Notes: generated from the sequence alone by a model not told the origin. Positions 47,880-59,570 are shown, numbered from the stretch's first letter. The stretch is 64,000 bases of DNA from Megaustenia siamemsis (GCA_032433765.1 JAVIAB010000160.1:15430307-15494306), one strand, 5' to 3'. Made by a program: numbers and translations.

Positions 47880-49480
47880 GCATGTCCTTCATACAAAGCG
47901 CTGCGGTCATCATAGCCCGTCTGAAGGTAACCCTGTCTCTAGTCAGATCTCTCACATAACGTTGCCATCATCACATGCCATCTTAAGGTAACTCTGTCTC
48001 TAGTCAGATCTCTCACATAACGCTGCCATCATCACATCCCGTCTTAAGGTAACTCTGTCTCTAGTCAGATCTCTCACATAACGTTGCCATCATCACATGC
48101 CATCTTAAGGTAACTCTGTCTCTAGTCAGATCTCTCACATAACGCTGCCATCATCACATCCCGTCTTAAGGTAACTCTGTCTCTAGTCAGATCTCTCACA
48201 TAACGTTGCCATCATCACATGCCATCTTAAGGTAACTCTGTCTCTAGTCAGATCTCTCACATAACGCTGCCATCATCACATCCCGTCTTAAGGTAACTCT
48301 GCCTCTAGTCAGATCTCTCACATAACGCTGCCATCATCACATCCCGTCTTAAGGTAACTCTGTCTCTAGTCAGATCTCTCACATAACGCTGCCATCATCA
48401 CATCCCGTCTTAAGGTAACTCTGTCTCTAGTCAGATCTCTCACATAACGTTGCCATCATCACATCCCGTCTTAAGGTAACTCTGTCTCTAGTCAGATCTC
48501 TCACATAACGCTGCCATCATCACATCCCGTCTTAAGGTAACTCTGTCTCTAGTCAGATCTCTCACATAACGCTGCCATCATCACATCCCGTCTTAAGGTA
48601 ACTGTCTCTAGTCAGATCTCTCACATAACGTTGCCATCATCACATCCCGTCTTAAGGTAACTCTGTCTCTAGTCAGATCTCTCACATAACGCTGCCATCA
48701 TCACATCCCGTCTTAAGGTAACTCTGTCTCTAGTCAGATCTCTCACATAACGCTGCCATCATCACATCCCGTCTTAAGGTAACTGTCTCTAGTCAGATCT
48801 CTCACATAACGTTGCCATCATCACATCCCGTCTTAAGGTAACTCTGTCTCTAGTCAGATCTCTCACATAACGTTGCCATCATCACATCCCGTCTTAAGGT
48901 AACTCTGTCTCTAGTCAGATCTCTCACATAACGCTGCCATCATCACATCCCGTCTTAAGGTAACTCTGTCTCTAGTCAGATCTCTCACATAACGCTGCCA
49001 TCATCACATCCCGTCTTAAGGTAACTCTGTCTCTAGTCAGATCTCTCACATAACGTTGCTATCATCACATACCGTCTTAAGGTAACTCTGTCTCTAGTCA
49101 GATCTCTCACATAACGTTGCTATCATCACATACCGTCTTAAGGTAACTCTGTCTCTAGTCAGATCTCTCACATAACGTTGCTATCATCACATACCGTCTT
49201 AAGAAAACTGTGTCTCTAGTCAGATCTCTCACATAACGTTGCTATCATCACATACCGTCTTAAGGTAACTCTGTCTCTAGTCAGATCTCTCATAGAACTT
49301 GGCACTCATCACATCTTGTCGTAAGGTAACTTTGTCTGTAGTCAGATCTCTCACATAACGTTGCTATCATCACATTCCGTCTTAAGGTAACCCTGTCTCT
49401 AGTCAGGTCTCTCTCAGAACGTGGCACTCATCACATCCCTTCTGAAGGCAACTCTTTTTCTAGTTAGATCTCTCACTTTC
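47880..49480. repeat. 61-bp minisatellite, ~26 copies
   Basis: The unit GCCATCATCACATCCCGTCT plus 41 bases. Two units are 59 bp (CT loss). The first six units alternate GTTGCC..CATGCCATC and GCTGCC..CATCCCGTC types (122-bp dimer). Units after 49050 are TATCATCACATACCG type and more diverged. Confidence 0.95.
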
Positions 49481-49799
49481 TCTACTACGAAGTTCAAGGT
49501 CTCAGTGATGGCATAAAACCAACTTGTTCTTGTTTGCGCCGTCTCCTTTTCTTGGAACCATACCTTCCATTCTCTCGGACGTTGAGTCGAAATATTTCAT
49601 TTTTTCTTTCTAAAGACATGATGTTTATATGCCAGCTCTCTTCAACTTTCAGAGCTTTTATTATTATGTGTTTATTTGTAGAAATATTATCTTAGGCATT
49701 CTGAGAATATGTTATATAACATTGTGTTTCAAATGAACAAAATGCCATTTTTAATTTCGTGCAAGAGTGTCCATGATTTGCATCTGTACTGTTTTATGT

Positions 49800-50260
49800 G
49801 AAAGATTGAGTTATTTGCGGGTCATCATCATTGCACTCTGAACATGTCCATAGGTGCTCGGATCTCCTCCTCAGTTATTGAGTTACTTGCTGGTCATCAT
49901 CATTACTCTCCGAACATGCACCTAGGTGCTCAGAGCCCCTCCTCAGCAAGTCCCGCAGTGTCCAGCGACTGACGATTCCAGTTCTGTATTGGTTGATAAG
50001 TCTTCTTACACGCCCTCTAAGTTTCTCATTTTTGGCTGTGCCCATCTTAACTCCCTTCTCCATCATCCGACGAAGTGACGTGGATCTATGTTTGTCGAAG
50101 TCCTATGCTCTTCCCACATCTCGGAGGGCATTGATGATGTCCGCCCGATCCATTGGTTGCCCGTCCTCAACGACAGCGCAGCTAGCCAACCTGCCCGCTC
50201 TTTCATTTCCCCGTACTCCCGCAAACCGGGGACATAGACAAAGGTATGTTATTGCATGCG
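49800..50260 (-). pseudogene. LINE RNase H C-terminus (minus)
   Basis: The minus-strand frame reads RFAGVRGNERAGRLASCAVV, EDGQPMDRADIINALRDVG, a TAG, then DFDKHRSTSLRRMMEKGVKM, RGRVRRLINQYRTGIVSRW, TLRDLLRRGSEHL and DDDQ. GVRGNERAxRLA is the RNase H 3' block of LINE ORF2 (usually PGHAGVxGNExADxLA), and the remainder is the C-terminal extension. Beyond it, a stretch of about 62 bases containing the C-terminal CxxC region is duplicated (49810-49875 and 49875-49940). One in-frame stop plus truncation make it a pseudogene. It differs from LINE-C. Confidence 0.75.
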
Positions 50261-50429
50261 TATAGAGCCCGCCTCCACTTTTTTAAAATCAAGTTTATAT
50301 GTGAAAGATATATACCTTCAGTGGTTTGACATTTTTACTGGTATTGAGTCACGTGTTCAACCTGGTGTTTTTTTCTCTGGCCTAACCTCGCAACTCGATG
50401 GCTACTAATGGAGTGTTTAGTCCACTTCG

Positions 50430-52645
50430 CCACCCTTTTAGCCATCCTCTTCGTCATCTTCTTCGCCATCCTCTTCATTATCCTCTTCGCCATCTTTTTA
50501 GCCATCCTCTTTGCCATCATTTTAACCATCCTCTTCGCCATCCTCTTCGCCATCCTCTTCGTTATCCTCTTCGCCATCCTTTTAGCCATCCTTTTCGTTA
50601 TCCTCTTCGCCATCCTTTTAGCCATCCTCTTCGTTATCCTCTTCGCCATCCTTTTAACCATCCTCTTCGTTATCCTCTTCGCCATCCTTTTAACCATCCT
50701 CTTCGCCATCCTTTTAGCCATCCTCTTCATTATCCTCTTCGCCATCCTTTTAGCCATCCTCTTCATTATACTCTTCGCCATCCTTTTAGCCATCCTCTTC
50801 GTTATCCTCTTCGCCATCCTTTTAGCCATCCTCTTCGTTATCCTCTTCGCCATCCTTTTAACCATCCTCTTCGTTATCCTCTTCGCCATCCTTTTAACCA
50901 TCCTCTTCATTATCCTCTTCGCCATCCTTTTAACCATCCTCTTCATTATCCTCTTCGCCATCCTTTTAGCCATCCTCTTCATTATCCTCTTCGCCATCCT
51001 TTTAGCCATCCTCTTCATTATCCTCTTCGCCATCCTTTTAACCATTCTCTTCGTTATCCTCTTCGCCATCCTTTTAACTATCCTCTTCGCCATCCTTTTA
51101 GCCATCCTCTTCGCCATCCTTTTAGCCATCCTCTTCATTATCCTCTTCGCCATCCTTTTAGCCATCCTCTTCGTTATCCTCTTCGTCATCCTTTTAACCA
51201 TCCTCTTCGTCATCCTTTTAGCCATCCTCTTCGCCATCCTTTTAGCCATCCTCTTCGCCATCCTTTTAGCCATCCTCTTCATTATCCTCTTCGCCATCCT
51301 TTTAGCCATCCTCTTCGCCATCCTTTTAGCCATCCTCTTCATTATCCTCTTCGCCACCCTTTTAGCCATCCTCTTCTTTATCCTCTTCGCCATCCTTTTA
51401 GCCATCCTCTTCGTTATCCTCTTCGCCATCCTTTTAGCTATCCTCTTCGCCATCCTTTTAGCCATCATATTCGCCATCCTTTTAGCCATCCTCTTCGCCA
51501 TCTTCTTCATCATCCTCTTCGCCATCTACTTCATCATCCTCTCGCCATCCTCTTCGCCATCCTTTTAGCCATCCTCTTCATTATCCTCTTCGCCATCCTT
51601 TTAGCCATCCTCTTCGTTATCCTCTTCGTCATCCTTTTAACCATCCACTTCGCCATCCTTTTAGCCATCCTCTTCGCCATCCTTTTAGCCATCCTCTTCG
51701 CCATCCGTTTAGCCATCCTCTTCGCCATCCTTTTAGCCATCCTCTTCGCCATCCTTTTAGCCATCCTCTTCATTATCCTCTTCGCCATCCTTTTAGCCAT
51801 CCTCTTCGTTATCCTCTTCGCCATCCTTTTAGCCATCCTCTTCGTTATCCTCTTCGCCATCCTTTTAGCCATCCTCTTCGCCATCCTTTTAGCCATCATA
51901 TTCGCCATCCTTTTAGCCATCCTCTTCGCCATCTTCTTCATCATCCTCTTCGCCATCTACTTCATCATCCTCTCGCCATCTTCTTCGCCATCCTTTTAGC
52001 CATCCTCTTCGCCATCTTCTTCATCATCCTCTTCGCCATCTTCTTCATCATCCTCTTCGCCATCTTCTTCATCATCCTCTTCGCCATCTTCTTCATCATC
52101 CTCTTCGCCATCTTCTTAATTATCCTCTTCGTCATCTTCTTCGTCTTCCTTTTAGCCATCCATTTTGCCATCCTCTTCGCCATCTACTTCATCATCCTCT
52201 CGCCATCTTCTTCGGCATCCTCTTCGCCATCCTTTTAGCCATCCTCTTCGCCATCTTCTTCATCATCCTCTTCGCCATCCTTTTAGCCATCCTCTTCGCC
52301 ATCTTCTTCATCATCCTCTTCGCCATCTTCTTCATCATCCTCTTCGCCATCCTTTTAGCCATCCTCTTCGCCATCTTCTTCATCATCCTCTTCGCCATCT
52401 TCTTCATCATCCTCTTCGCCATCCTTTTAGCCATCCTCTTCGCCATTTTCTTCATTATCCTCTTCGCGATCTTCTTCATCATCCTCTTCTCCATCTTCTT
52501 CATCATCCTCTTCGCCATCTTCTTCGCCAAACTTTTAGCCATCCTCTTCGCCATCTTCTTCATCATTATCTTCGCCATCTTCTTCATCATCCTCTTCCGC
52601 ATCCTCTTCATCATCCTCTTCGCCATCTTCTTCGCCATTCGCCTT
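50430..52645. repeat. 12/24-bp minisatellite, ~2.2 kb
   Basis: Twelve-base units of CCATCCTCTTCG and CCATCCTTTTAG type alternate to give a 24-bp period. After about 51980 the mix shifts to CATCTTCTTCATCATCCTCT. The interruption CTACTTCATCATCCTCTCGC recurs near 51536, 51957 and 52189, implying block duplications. Frames are open on both strands (up to about 530 codons; MAKR-type peptides on the minus) but are repeat artefacts. Confidence 0.95.
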
Positions 52646-53199
52646 TAAAAGGACATTCAGTGTATGAGTATGTATTGTGTGGTTTATTTGCTCCCTCCGT
52701 TTCAACACATCAGTCTTCAGCAAGACATGTGGGACTATCAAATTGCCTCACACTTCGATCATAACTCGCTTGGTCAGACTGGATAGTCTGTTGCCAGGAG
52801 CACCTTAGAGAGGTGGAGCAGTGTCTTGATCAGCTCTTTTGTTCACCGATTCTGACGCATGCAGCCAGCTATAGGTCGCTGACCGCATTCAGCTTAGCTG
52901 CTGGATGGGTGTGTTGTGCAAGCAGTCACTTGGTTTTTACTTTATATTTTTCTATTGCCAATCTTCCTCTGACTTCCTTCTGGAATTCTCCATTGTTGGT
53001 TATTATCTATTCATGAATTGGCTCACTTGTCAAGTTATTCACAATAAACAGATAGAAAAATAAACCCGTAAGTGAAGACAATAAAAGAGCAAAAAATGTA
53101 GAACAGAAGCAATTTTATGATTTGAATCTTGATATTACATATAATAATTCAATAATATTTTACTCTGAATATTTTTCATTATTGTATTTCTGTTATTTG
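52646..53199. other. No feature recognised
   Basis: Spacer after the 12/24-bp array. Nothing supported. Confidence 0.4.
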
Positions 53200-53466
53200 G
53201 GAGTCGCGATAGTTCAGTGGTAAGTGAACTGGACCACATCGGACAAGAGGTCAGGTTCGATCCTAATAGACGGCTTCCGGGTTCACCCAGCCTTAAATTA
53301 AATGGGCACCGGATTTTTTCTGGTAAAATAAAGCGGCACGGGCGTAATGCCGACCATATTACCCCAAAATTCATGGGCTAAAGGTCTGTACAAATGATGG
53401 TCACTAACACCATATTCCCTATACGCCACTTGGTGGGACGGGGACTCTTTTCTTACTTACTATTTC
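53200..53466 (+). mobile_element. SINE-C, most complete copy
   Basis: A box TAGTTCAGTGG (53212), B box GGTTCGATCC (53252), then GACGGCTTCCGGGTTCACCC, GGGCACCGGATTTTTTCTGG, GGCGTAATGCCGACCATATT, GGTCACTAACACCATATTCC and ATACGCCACTTGG, ending CTTACTTAC. It is used as the reference for the other copies. Confidence 0.85.
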
Positions 53467-54164
53467 TGTTTTTTATTTTCTTAAGTTGTATTTTTGTATG
53501 TTTCCAATGAACCAGTTTGATTTCAATGTTGAATATGATAAATGTTTATCAAGGAAAAGTTTATATTTTGATGAAAGTAATAGGAAACACTTTATACAGA
53601 GCTTCGTGGCAGGAGGTAATCTGATCAGCTGAAGTCGACCTCCCGTTTATCAAGTGTTTCGGCCTTTTAGCTTCTTGACACTCTAAGGGAGGTAAGTCCG
53701 CCTGGGTCATAACTCCCATAGGTCTACCTACTGTTGGATGAAACTCTAAAGTTTACCAAATATTCGGCACAAAATAATTACACTTATGTATAATACTTAC
53801 TACTTCTGTGCAACGTATATGATCAATGGCGCACGACTGTTTCGCACGTTTTTAATCCACTCGGTGTGCTCTATTTTTTCAGATTATCAGATTGTCTGTA
53901 GTAAGTTGCTTTATAGAGGTCAGGTAGGCTGATGATGTAGAGTTACAGTTCCCTACGACACTTTATTATTCGCCAAGTGTTTGTTTTTTGAGAAAGAAGG
54001 AGTGGTTTCACGAAAAGTACTTGTCATTACAAATATTTTTTTACAAGAAACTGTATGTTTGTCTGTATATGTACAAGGCAACTTTTCCACGAAAGTTTTC
54101 AACACATTTTTGGTCCAATCCGCTGCTATTCATTTATATATATTTCTTTAATGAGGGGTTAGTT
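53467..54164. other. No feature recognised
   Basis: AT-rich spacer. Nothing supported. Confidence 0.4.
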
Positions 54165-54545
54165 GTCACAAGTTATTTGACTATTATAAAAGGAAATCAC
54201 AAGTTACTTGAGTTATAAAAGCAGACCTCAAGTTACCTAACTATTATAAAAGCGGACCTCAAGTTACCTAACTATTATAAAAGCGGACCTCAAGTTACCT
54301 AACTATTATAAAAGCGGACCTCAAGTTACCTAACTATTATAAAAGCGGACCTCAAGTTACCTAACTATTATAAAAGCGGACCTCAAGTTACCTAACTATT
54401 ATAAAAGCAGACCTCAAGTTACCTAACTATTATAAAAGCGGACCTCAAGTTACCTAACTATTATAAAAGCAGACCTCAAGTTACCTAACTATTATAAAAG
54501 CGGATCGCATGTTACGTGGCTGCTATTAAAGAGGGTCGCAGTTTG
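54165..54545. repeat. 31-bp minisatellite, ~12 copies
   Basis: The unit AAGTTACCTAACTATTATAA plus AAGCGGACCTC. Central units are identical except AGCAG/AGCGG, and edges are diverged. Confidence 0.95.
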
Positions 54546-54815
54546 CTTGACTATTATAAATTAGGGTTGTTATAAGAAAATAAACAAAATGAAAAACACT
54601 TACGGTGATATTGATGAAGGCGTAACAGATATATGTGTACAAGTACAGCATAGATTTTATGGAAGATCACAGAGCTGTTTGGGTCATGCCATAAGCGACT
54701 AATGGAGAACACCAGACGGAAATAAAGAAAGAAATAGCAATAGCCAAGATCATAGTAACAATAAAAAAGATGACCTCACTTTAAAGCAACAAGTTTCAGT
54801 ATAGCATAGCAAAGC

Positions 54816-55058
54816 TTAGTATAGTATAGTATAGTATAGTATAGTATAGTATAGTATAGTATAGTATAGTATAGTATAGTGTAGTGTAGTGTAGTGTAGT
54901 GTAGTGTAGTGTAGTGTAGTGTAGTGTAGTGTAGTGTAGTGTAGTGTAGTGTAGTGTAGTATAGTATAGTATAGTATAGTATAGTATAGTATAGTATAGT
55001 ATAGTATAGTATAGTATAGTATAGTATAGTATAGTATAGTATAGTATAGTATAGTATA
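54816..55058. repeat. Pentamer array (ATAGT)n with a pure (GTAGT) block
   Basis: About 12 ATAGT units, then exactly 16 GTAGT units (54881-54960), then about 19 ATAGT units. It abuts a tRNA-like head starting at 55059. Confidence 0.97.
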
Positions 55059-55142
55059 AGGAGGACTGGGTAGTCTAGTGGTACGATATAGGGCACAAGA
55101 CATTAAAGACCCAGGTTCAAAGCCTACCTGAAGTGGTGGTAA
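55059..55142 (+). mobile_element. tRNA-like SINE head or tRNA pseudogene
   Basis: A box GGTAGTCTAGTGGTACGAT (about 55068) and B box GGTTCAAAGCC (about 55113) have tRNA-like spacing, with an irregular anticodon region and no matching acceptor stem. A LINE-A insertion interrupts the downstream sequence. Confidence 0.55.
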
Positions 55143-55157
55143 TTTTTTTTCAAAACT

Positions 55158-55728
55158 CATCAGGTACCGGGCCTGCTGGCATTGGTGATCATGCCTATCC
55201 ACAACTTTCGATCTCGGCAGCTATTTATCATTTATGTTGTTGACCTTCTGCCAAGCCATTCTCTTAAGCTGTCTGTTATTTTTTATCTTTGCTTGCCTCT
55301 ATCTCTTCGTTCCTCAATGTTTCCAGTTGTTACAATATATTCCAGTTGTTCTCATCTCATCACATGGCCAAAAAATGATGATTGTTTCTTCCTAATATTG
55401 GAAATTTGCTTTCGTTTTGCTTTGATCTCTTTCAGAACATTTTCATTACTCTTCTTAGCTGTCCATGGTATCCTCAACATTCTTCTGTAAAACCACATTT
55501 CTACAGACTCCAGTGATTTTCTTCTCTGTTGTCCTATTGTCCATGATTCACATCCATATGTTAAGACTGGCTCTACATAACATTTAAGAACTCTTGTACT
55601 TGTTTCCATTGTCAAAAATGGATTACATAGTATCTTCCTCATTTTTCGGAAAGCTGCTTTTGTCTGAGCCGTTCTGCACCTTACCTCTTTTGTACATCTT
55701 CCGTCTGAGGTTAACAAAGTTCCCAAAG
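55158..55728 (-). mobile_element. LINE-A, 5'-truncated (minus), perfect 15-bp target duplication
   Basis: TTTTTTTTCAAAACT occurs at 55143-55157 and 55729-55743. On the minus strand the element begins GTLLTSDGRCTKEVRCRTAQ. It continues with CNPFLTMETSTRVLKCYVEP, LTYGCESWTIGQQRRKSLES, MWFYRRMLRIPWTAKKSNEN, FFGHVMR, a stop, then degenerate KIEGRRDRG-like sequence, and ends with the CCTACGCCAGCAGG-type terminus near 55165-55195. A 124-codon stretch is uninterrupted. The clean duplication and the open frame suggest this is the youngest LINE-A here. Confidence 0.9.
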
Positions 55729-55982
55729 TTTTTTTTCAAAACTAGGAAAAATTAATCCTTGATTTCCTTATGCCATTGCCCTCCCCTGATCTCTTTTGGT
55801 AATAAGATCCGATGTCTAGCCCTCTCGGATAACGGCAAAAAAACAGGAGATTCCGTGTGCACTGGCTCACATTAAAGAACCATTGACAGTTGAAATAAAA
55901 CAAGAGTAGACCACAAATATGGCCGCTGCCGTATAGAAAGATAGGGGTCGCATACACACACATACACAGACATGCACAGATA

Positions 55983-56046
<64 letters not shown>
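55983..56046. repeat. (GA)n microsatellite
   Basis: About 62 bases of uninterrupted alternating G and A. Confidence 0.97.
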
Positions 56047-56049
<3 letters not shown>

Positions 56050-56107
56050 GGTATTTGCATATGTCCTATCCGTTGTTTCCTTTGACAGCTTCCTGTTTAT
56101 ACGGGAG

Positions 56108-56335
56108 ACAAATAATAATAAATGAATATTATTATAGAGGGAAACTTCCGAGGCGATAATTCAGGGAATCATAGAAGGAGTAGGTATGTTTACAGCGCTC
56201 GGAAAAAAAATGACAAATAAACAACAACAGAAAAAAAAAACAATATATGGTCCGAAGCAGGATCGAACCCGTACTCCATGACAAAGCGCCTTGCCACGAA
56301 AAACCAATACGCTAGGGAACTCAGCTAATTAAAAC
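56108..56335 (-). mobile_element. SINE-B copy (minus)
   Basis: The AAT-rich tail at the left (AATAATAATAAATGAATATT), then CTTCCGAGGCGATAATT, CAGCGCTCGGAAAAA, the B box GGGTTCGATCCTGCT (sense) and the GGCAAGGCGCT block. The unit is organised like the left arm of the dimer at 20396-20619. Confidence 0.8.
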
Positions 56336-56564
56336 TTTCCTATATATACCCAGACTTAGATAATCTAAAAAACTGTCTAATATTTATTCATTGTCTTCGG
56401 CACCATATCACTCTTGGCAGACCCATAGGTTCTCAGCAGTATCCAATGAAATACTGTACACACTAATGGCTCCAGTAATCGTTTTTGAAAATGAGACCTC
56501 CCGATTTGTTTAACGACATATTTCAATCTGAGCTATATCATCGAATATAGTAAACTGTTCTATT

Positions 56565-57060
56565 TGATATTCTTTATGAAAAATATACTAATATCAATGC
56601 AAATAACACCAGGGCTAGAACTAAGTATAGCAAAATGTTATATCTTCTCAATATTTCTGTGTGGTGCAGAAACATAGACATTAGACAAGAAAACAGAACA
56701 GAAAATTTAAGCCTTTGAATCGTGGATTTATTAAAGAAATGGAAAATTGGATGGAAAGAAAAGAAAGCAAATGATGAATTTTTGAAACAAGTAAAAATGA
56801 AAAGAGAATTACTACGCACAATTAAACAAGACAAATGAGATTTTTTTGAGCATGTTAAAAGACACAGAAACCTACTACAAGTAATCTTGGAAGGAAAAAT
56901 GCAATGTTAAAAAAGAGGCAGACCTAGACTAAAATGGACGAGTAAAATAAAAAAATTGACAAGTCAGTTTATGACAATCTGCACCATCAGTGCAAGAGAC
57001 AGAGCGGAATGTCTCTCCATGGTAGCCAACCTTTGATTCGGAGACGGCACTTGATGATGA
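56565..57060 (+). pseudogene. LINE-D 3' part, strongly decayed
   Basis: Blocks ITPGLELSIAKCYIFSIFLC, GAET, LDKKTEQ, AFE and, at the end, the complement-free match to ARDKTEWGSMV as ARDRAECLSMVANL in one frame, then GDGT and a GATGATG tail. It matches LINE-D (29947-30400) in order, with many stops. It shows what the natural 3' end of LINE-D looks like: ATGGTAGCCAACCTTTGATT followed by CGGAGACGGC. Confidence 0.7.
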
Positions 57061-57337
57061 TTCTATACGATATTACTACTTCCTATGTTGGTAAATGTGT
57101 CTGTCTTTATCAATGCGCATATGTTTGAACTATCACCAGCGAATACGATAAAAGTATTTTGTATCCCATTGATTATGTTGTGTGCGTCCATGCCGTTCGC
57201 TAAATGTAGATTTGTTTACACAGATTGTTTACATCAACGGCTGGACAGCATATTTATCTTTAACTGGGGATCAAAGATACAGAATATTGCAGTGAATGTT
57301 ATTCAAATATTGTTATGTTTTTCAAATAATGTTATAA

Positions 57338-58665
57338 GGGAGGTCAAAAAGTAATGCACACCAATTTTTTTCTCGGCTAATAATAAAGATAGGAATATGA
57401 AATTTTGCACACTTGGAATATGACATGTTCCAATTATGTGCACCAAATTGCACAGCATTCTGAAAAATATTACGCAATCTATGAACCGTTAAAATGGAGC
57501 TTGTCAACAATGTCCGTTACAAACAGCGAATTGTCATAGAATTTCTGGTTGCGGAAAAAGAAACTGTGGCAAACATTCATAAACGACTGTGTGCAGTGTA
57601 CAAATGTTCTGCAGTCGATAGGAGCACAGTTAGTCGCTGGGTTCAGAGAATTAAAGCTGCAGAAAGTGCACGAGTGGAGCTGCATGATTTACCGCGTTCT
57701 GGACGTGTTGCCTCGGCTACCAGCACAGACATGTTAAACCGGGCTGATGCCCGGTGTTCGTAAAGATAGGCGTATCACTAGTCAGCAATTGGCATTGCAG
57801 CTTACAGTCAGCAAGGGAAGTGCAATCGCAATTTTTAAAACTCTCGGATATTCAAAGATTTGCGCTCGATGGGTTCCTCGGTGCCTAACAAATGATCACA
57901 GAGTTCAAAGGAAAACATTCTGTTCTGAATTGTTGGAGCGTTTCGGTGTTGAAGGAGAAATGTTTTTGTCAAAAATTGTTACCGGTGACGAAACGTGGGC
58001 ACATTATTATGAGCCTGAAACAAAAATGCAGTCAATGGAATGGCATCATCCGCAGTCACCAAAAAGAAAAAAATTCAAAACATCTCCATCAGCCGGAAAG
58101 GTGATGATCACTGTCTTCTGGGACATTGATGGTGTGATTCTTGTTGATGTAATGACAAGAGGTGAGACAATCAACTCCACAGCTTACATCAATACACTGA
58201 CAAAACTCAAAAATCGGTTCCACAGAGTTCGGCCTAATAAGTCATCTGCAGATTTGTTGCTTCAACATGACAATGCACGCCCTCACACAAGTCTGGTAAC
58301 ACGGGAAGCAATCAACAAATTTGGTTGGACTGTACTGCCCCATCCTCCTTACAGCCCTGATCTGGCTCCCTCTGATTTCCATCTGTTTGGACCACTCAAA
58401 AAATTCCTGCGTGGGAAACACTTTGATGATGAGGATGTGATCCGTGCAGTTAAAAAATGGCTACGAGAGCAGGACAAAACTTGGTACAAACGAGGCATTC
58501 ATGACCCAGTTTCGCGTTGGCGTAAGGCAATACGCTTGGACGGAGATTATGTTGAAAAATAGGTAGTGTAAAAGGGATGTTCAGCTACAATCTGTGAAAA
58601 TTTCACACATTTTGCCCGAATAGTTTCCGAGAAAAAAATTGGTGTGCATTACTTTTTGACCTCCC
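57338..58665 (+). mobile_element. mariner transposon with identical 39-bp terminal repeats
   Basis: The inverted repeats 57338-57376 (starting GGGAGGTCAAAAAGTAATGC) and 58627-58665 are identical over 39 bases. The left flank ends in TA(A); the right flank reads TTCAGTA, so a clean TA duplication is not evident. The internal transposase reading frame has one frameshift. Perfect ends indicate recent mobility. Confidence 0.92.
57494..58562 (+). pseudogene. mariner transposase (DD34D), one frameshift
   Basis: The transposase binds its terminal repeats and moves the element by cut and paste in the nucleus. The N-terminal helix-turn-helix part (57494-57763) has VRYKQRIVIEFLVAEKETVA, AVDRSTVSRWVQRI and LHDLPRSGR. 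The catalytic part (from about 57750 in another frame) has RITSQQLALQLTVSKGSA, then TGDETW (first D, 57987), LLQHDNARPH (second D) and YSPDLAPSDFHLF (third D), with 34 residues between the last two. That spacing is the classical mariner DD34D signature. WVPRCLT corresponds to the usual WVPHxLT. The frame changes within GATGCCCGGTGTTCG (57746-57760), by one base gained or two lost. The combined length of about 355 codons is normal for the family. The start at 57494 is the first ATG after the 5' untranslated part. Confidence 0.92.
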
Positions 58666-58883
58666 TTCAGTACATTAAGTATACCAACATGGACAACGTG
58701 TTCGATGTATTATCTGTGTTATGTTGCTTATTTTGACAAGCTTAAACCGAAAACAAAAATTCTATAAACGTTTGAACATGATAAAATGATGTTCTCTTCT
58801 TGCCATTAGTTGTCCACCATTGAGGAATAAGCCATCAACAATCTTTCTCCAATGCTTCCTGTCTTTTGCTGCATTCTCTAGTC

Positions 58884-59264
58884 CAGAGGTGAGTAACCAA
58901 CGGCCTGTGGGCCAGAACCGGCCTGCCAAGCTATTTTGACAAGCTCTTGCGCGTGATGTGAACATTATTATATACTCTATTCCCTGAGTTACAAATAAAT
59001 AAATACAAAGTAGCAAGCACATAAATGCTCAAATCCAACGCTAACCGGTAAGCTTTCTATTTATAGTTTATTGATGAATCTTCGCTCCCACTATCCACTT
59101 TCTGTTCTTTCTCACCCCTCTCCCTTTCATTCCACTCTCTTTTCTGTCTTCCACTCTCCATCACTAATAACATGTATACATTACACACGCTTGTGAATGC
59201 GACTTAGATCATTTATGTAATGGCTTCATTCTGGCCCTCAGAAAAGAAAGGTTGCCCACCTCTG
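58884..59264. mobile_element. hAT-type MITE
   Basis: The ends CAGAGGTGAGTAACCAACGG and the complement of AAAGGTTGCCCACCTCTG are recognisable inverted repeats of hAT type. The flanks CTCTAGTC (58876-58883) and ATCTATTC (59265-59272) match at 6 of 8, an aged duplication. No transposase. A partial inverted copy lies at 63148-63312. Confidence 0.75.
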
Positions 59265-59284
59265 ATCTATTCAATTCCAGGTGT

Positions 59285-59570
59285 AAGTTTCCTCTTCGAT
59301 CTCTATAAGTTTTGTTTCCATGTGTTCCTAGGTATTTCAAGTTTCCTCTTCGATCTCTATAAGTTTTGTTTCCATGTGTTCCTAGGTATTTCAAGTTTCC
59401 TCTTCGATCTCTATAAGTTTTGTTTCCATGTGTTCCTAGGTATTTCAAGTTTCCTCTTCGATCTCTATAAGTTTTGTTTCCATGTGTTCCTAGGTATTTC
59501 AAGTTTCCTCTTCGATCTCTATAAGTTTTGTTTCCATGTGTTCCTAGGTATTTCAAGTTTCCTCTTTCCC
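59285..59570. repeat. 54-bp minisatellite, ~5 copies
   Basis: The unit TTTCCTCTTCGATCTCTATA plus 34 bases is identical in the five full copies. It lies inside a LINE coding frame (minus strand). Confidence 0.95.

Noticed and set aside
50335..52764. Lysine-rich MAKR-type and HPLRHPF-type proteins of 386-533 codons
   Set aside because: Same cause: a 12/24-bp array. Open on both strands at once, with a biased repeated peptide and no flanking coding sequence.
55059..55135. Functional tRNA gene
   Set aside because: The A and B boxes are good, but the acceptor stem does not pair, the anticodon arm is poor and it continues into SINE-like sequence.
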